Positions 60,497-64,000 of a stretch of DNA of 64,000 nucleotides are shown piece after piece. The notes beneath the pieces are model-generated. The model worked only from the letters and a program-made list of their open reading frames with translations, was not told the DNA's origin and ran no database searches. The translations under genes were made by a program, and so were the position numbers. Position 1 is the stretch's first letter; each line of letters opens with the position of its first letter. Location: positions 1 through 64,000 of the forward strand of contig NZ_JACJSP010000011.1 of the NCBI RefSeq assembly GCF_014698235.1, given 5' to 3'. The stretch comes from Limnothrix sp. FACHB-406 (GTDB taxonomy: Bacteria > Cyanobacteriota > Cyanobacteriia > CACIAM-69d).

Positions 60497-61552
60497 CTAA
60501 ACCGGCAGTGGTTCACTGATCGCCCGATCGCGTGGAATTTTGCGATCGAACAAACTGCCCAAAACGGCCGCCGGGCGAGCACTGTGGGGCCAAGCAAACG
60601 CATGGCGAAATGCTGCTTCTTGGCAGGCTTCCAGTTGCTCAAAATCAATCACATCCAAGGTCAGCAGGGTTTCGTATTCAAAGGGCAACCGCACATTATG
60701 CAAACCCGCATTGTCGGTGCAAATAGCAATCTCAACCCCCGCCTCAAAGCAGCGATCGAACACGGTTTTCAGTTCCCGTAAATCGCTCATGGTTCCCGTT
60801 TTGAGATAGGTGGTGGGACATACTTCCAAACATTGTCCCCGGCGGGCCAAATCGGGTAGCAGTTCGGGATATTGCAAGGGAATTTGAATCCCATGGCCAA
60901 TGCGCATCAACAGCGGTAAAAGGTCGGGACATTGCCCCATGGGCGTTTCGTAAACATGGCCCGTGGTTTTGAGACCCAGCGATCGCGCCAATTCGTATAG
61001 CTCAATCCACTCATGCAATCGATCGCCATACAAATCGTCACCGCCCGCCAGGTCGATCGCGCAAACATAGTCCCGCGACTGAGCTGCTAACTCCACGATC
61101 GCCCGATTCACCTCATAGGGCAACTTGACATGCATACATAAAATTTGGCTGGTGACGATCGGGCAATCCACCACCTGGCTGGCCTGGCCTACCGTTTGCA
61201 CAATGTCAGCCATCCGATCGATCCGCTCTCCCATTGGCAAATGCTCAGGGGTGCGCAGATAGGGCGTGTAGCGCAACTCCAAATAGGCCAAATTTTCGAA
61301 AATGTAGGCCCCCCGAATCAGGCGATAGATGAAATAGGGCAACATTTCCTGGGTCTGCACACTTTCCACCAATGAGTGCAGTTCCAAATACTCCGCCAGG
61401 GTTTTGCGAGGACGGGTGTAGAAATTCTCAAATGCCCCATAGTCTGGAAATTGGGTCGTTAAGTCCGATCGATGCCGTTCAAAATAGCGCCACAGCACCC
61501 GAGGCACGACCGAACCACCCAAATGCCGATGCAGTTCTGCATGTAATGCCAT
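60497..61552 (-). CDS. Adenosine-deaminase-like metal-dependent hydrolase
   Basis: A 351-aa TIM-barrel protein of the adenosine/AMP deaminase family. ATG 61552 gives the N-terminus MALHAELHRHLGGS with the metal-binding HxH. Further motifs: AIDLAGGDDL, GHVYET (His and catalytic Glu retained as HxxE), LEVCPTTY in place of CPTSN, and CTDNAGLH in place of the canonical TDDP, where the second Asp is Asn. The zinc Asp is kept. The fold and a metal-dependent deaminase or hydrolase reaction are likely, but adenosine itself is uncertain. It is divergent from purA, another purine gene. Confidence 0.85.
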   Translation of the reverse strand: MALHAELHRHLGGSVVPRVLWRYFERHRSDLTTQFPDYGAFENFYTRPRKTLAEYLELHSLVESVQTQEMLPYFIYRLIRGAYIFENLAYLELRYTPYLRTPEHLPMGERIDRMADIVQTVGQASQVVDCPIVTSQILCMHVKLPYEVNRAIVELAAQSRDYVCAIDLAGGDDLYGDRLHEWIELYELARSLGLKTTGHVYETPMGQCPDLLPLLMRIGHGIQIPLQYPELLPDLARRGQCLEVCPTTYLKTGTMSDLRELKTVFDRCFEAGVEIAICTDNAGLHNVRLPFEYETLLTLDVIDFEQLEACQEAAFRHAFAWPHSARPAAVLGSLFDRKIPRDRAISEPLPV

Positions 61553-61746
61553 AGAAGCGTCCCCGAGAGTACTGAGTCTTGCGAGCGATCGCGATCGAGG
61601 CTGGAAATCGTCCCGATCGGGCCCAAGCACCGACGATCATTTCGATATTTTTATTGTTGCTTAAGAAAATTAAATCGGGCGCGATCGCCCGAGCCTATAT
61701 CCCCCCGAGCGATTTCACCCAGTCACCGCCTCGATCGCCCGGTTGA

Positions 61747-63132
<1,386 letters not shown>

Positions 63133-63165
63133 CCCTAAGAACCAGTGGCCACAATCATCCCCATC

Positions 63166-63191
63166 AGGGTTAGTCGCAATCCGTTAACCCT
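63166..63191 (+). other. Stem-loop in the purA-rplY spacer
   Basis: AGGGTTA (63166-63172) pairs with TAACCCT (63185-63191); flanking CCCC and GGGG runs can extend the stem after a 3-nt bulge. There is no T tract; it may be a processing site or a weak terminator. Confidence 0.5.
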
Positions 63192-63383
63192 GGGGGGCAT
63201 CTGGCTACGGGCCCTTGCCTGAAAATGCCCTGATTGTTCAGGCTCCCTTTCAACGGCTCAAGCCTGGGGAATGGGGTTGAATTTCTGTTAATATTCTTTG
63301 GCTTTCTACGCCGACGATAGCTCGATCGCCCGCCGATTCTTGCTTGACTAAGTGCGATCGATCCCACAATAGGAGAACCATCC

Positions 63384-63683
63384 ATGAGCCTTACTTTTGA
63401 AGCCCAAGTCCGTCCCGAAGGCAGCAAGCCCGGTGCTCTGCGTCGCGAAGGCTTGATTCCGGCGAACCTCTACGGTCACGACGGCGCAAACTCGGTGTTG
63501 CTGACGATCAACGCCCGGGATTTGGGTTATATGCTGCGATCGGTTAAGGTGGGCGAAACTCCGGTTGAACTCACGATCGCTGATTTGAACTGGAAGGGTT
63601 CCGTGGTGCTGCAAGAAGTGCAAAAGCACCCCTGGAAGTCAACCATGGTCTATCATGTCAGCTTCCTGGCCGCGAAGGGCTAA
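63384..63683 (+). CDS. rplY: 50S ribosomal protein L25 (short form)
   Basis: A 99-aa L25/Ctc-family protein that binds 5S rRNA. The family start SLTFEAQVRPEGSKPGALRR and the β-barrel pattern (PVELTIADLNWKGSVVLQEV) are clear; it lacks the C-terminal Ctc extension. AGGAG eight nt upstream supports ATG 63384. A strong terminator follows 38 bp after the stop. Confidence 0.93.
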   Translation: MSLTFEAQVRPEGSKPGALRREGLIPANLYGHDGANSVLLTINARDLGYMLRSVKVGETPVELTIADLNWKGSVVLQEVQKHPWKSTMVYHVSFLAAKG

Positions 63684-63721
63684 ATCGCCTAGCAATCTAA
63701 CTGGATGCTTGATGAAGCGAG

Positions 63722-63757
63722 AGTAGGGCAATTGAGTTTCGATTGCCCTACTTTGTG
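63722..63757 (+). terminator. Rho-independent terminator of rplY
   Basis: AGTAGGGCAAT (63722-63732) pairs perfectly over 11 bp with ATTGCCCTACT (63742-63752) around a 9-nt loop; the tail TTTGTGTTTT is T-rich. Confidence 0.88.
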
Positions 63758-63765
63758 TTTTGAAC

Positions 63766-63811
63766 ATATTTGGAGTGCATTTGGAACGTATCTGGAACGT
63801 ATTTGGAACCC
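63766..63811. repeat. 11-bp tandem repeat (about 4 copies)
   Basis: Units ATTTGGAACGT, ATCTGGAACGT, ATTTGGAACCC and a diverged first copy are in tandem just after the rplY terminator. Confidence 0.85.
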
Positions 63812-63983
63812 ATCTTGAATTGGGAGTCCTGGGCGTTCAATTTGGCTGATTGAGGATTTGTTGAAAGCTTGTTAAGAGCTTGTTGAGCGCTTGTATTGAA
63901 AATTTGTTGCATTGCATTCGCTGCACTGAACCTGTTGAATGCAAGCAGCGAGATTGAGCCAGTCCCCCTCAGGAGTTTTGTGC

Positions 63984-64000
63984 ATGGATTCGACGCTGCC
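63984..64000 (+). CDS. Start of a gene cut by the window edge
   Basis: ATG 63984 follows a well-placed AGGAG (63971-63975, 8-nt spacing). Only five codons (MDSTL) are visible before the edge, so the product cannot be named. Confidence 0.5.

Larger units (their letters stand above)
63684..63983. other. Spacer after rplY
   Basis: 300 bp with a terminator, an 11-bp tandem repeat (63766-63811) and a run of TTGTTGAAxGCTTGTT-like phrases (63860-63910). No gene until the start codon at 63984. Confidence 0.5.

Overview
The window is chromosomal DNA from a cyanobacterium. The evidence is the very frequent HIP1-type palindrome GCGATCGC, the RNA polymerase β' subunit split into rpoC1 and rpoC2, the aerobic chlorophyll cyclase gene acsF, rpaB (ycf27), ycf51, a VKOR-thioredoxin fusion and a threonyl-tRNA synthetase without TGS domain. 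GC content is moderately high. I cannot name the genus from sequence alone. Most of the window is housekeeping DNA. No CRISPR array, prophage, rRNA or tRNA gene was recognised, and no complete insertion sequence.

Layout. 1-2.4 kb: a terminator, then the decapitated 3' part of a giant cyanobacterial signalling kinase. 2.4-4.5 kb: plsX-fabH lipid operon (minus). 5.5-10.1 kb: a CBS-PAS-GAF-pseudo-GGDEF protein, thrS and a secreted four-fold cysteine-repeat protein. 10.4-20.4 kb: bactofilin, DUF72, a 56-aa membrane protein, HemY-type protoporphyrinogen oxidase, an ABC1 kinase, a small conserved cyanobacterial protein, a HAD phosphatase and a VOC protein, separated by long spacers. 21.1-23.4 kb: a large Thr/Gly repeat protein with RTX calcium-binding repeats, the most unusual gene here. 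23.8-31.2 kb: ycf51, a zinc-ribbon PP2C phosphatase, VKOR-Trx, acsF and hisD.

31.7-42.9 kb: the transcription/translation operon rpsT-tatD-rpoB-rpoC1-rpoC2, closed by a strong terminator. Both rpo spacers carry long hairpins with HIP1 arms, and RpoC1 has an extra segment of about 60 aa near its C-terminus. 42.9-51.3 kb: gcvT, rqcH, a secreted hypothetical, a universal stress protein, a PcrA/UvrD helicase and dapA. 51.3-52.8 kb: an AT-richer non-coding stretch with imperfect repeats. 52.8-64 kb: RNase J with a long N-terminal extension, a PD-(D/E)XK-like protein, rpaB followed by a probable CCB-type assembly factor, radA (divergent from rpaB), a membrane protein, an adenosine-deaminase-like hydrolase, purA, rplY, and the first codons of one more gene at the right edge.

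Genes that work together: plsX and fabH start phospholipid and fatty-acid synthesis; hemY and acsF belong to tetrapyrrole/chlorophyll synthesis; rpoB/C1/C2 with rpsT form the core gene-expression operon; RqcH rescues stalled ribosomes; RNase J, PcrA and RadA maintain RNA and DNA. A recurring feature is perfect short tandem duplications (10-18 bp) in spacers, twice covering a stop codon, and many rho-independent terminators that define transcript ends. No complete new defence or mobile system was found. The best leads are the RTX/Thr-Gly protein, the RpoC1 insert, the kinase truncation junction and the Cys-repeat secreted protein.
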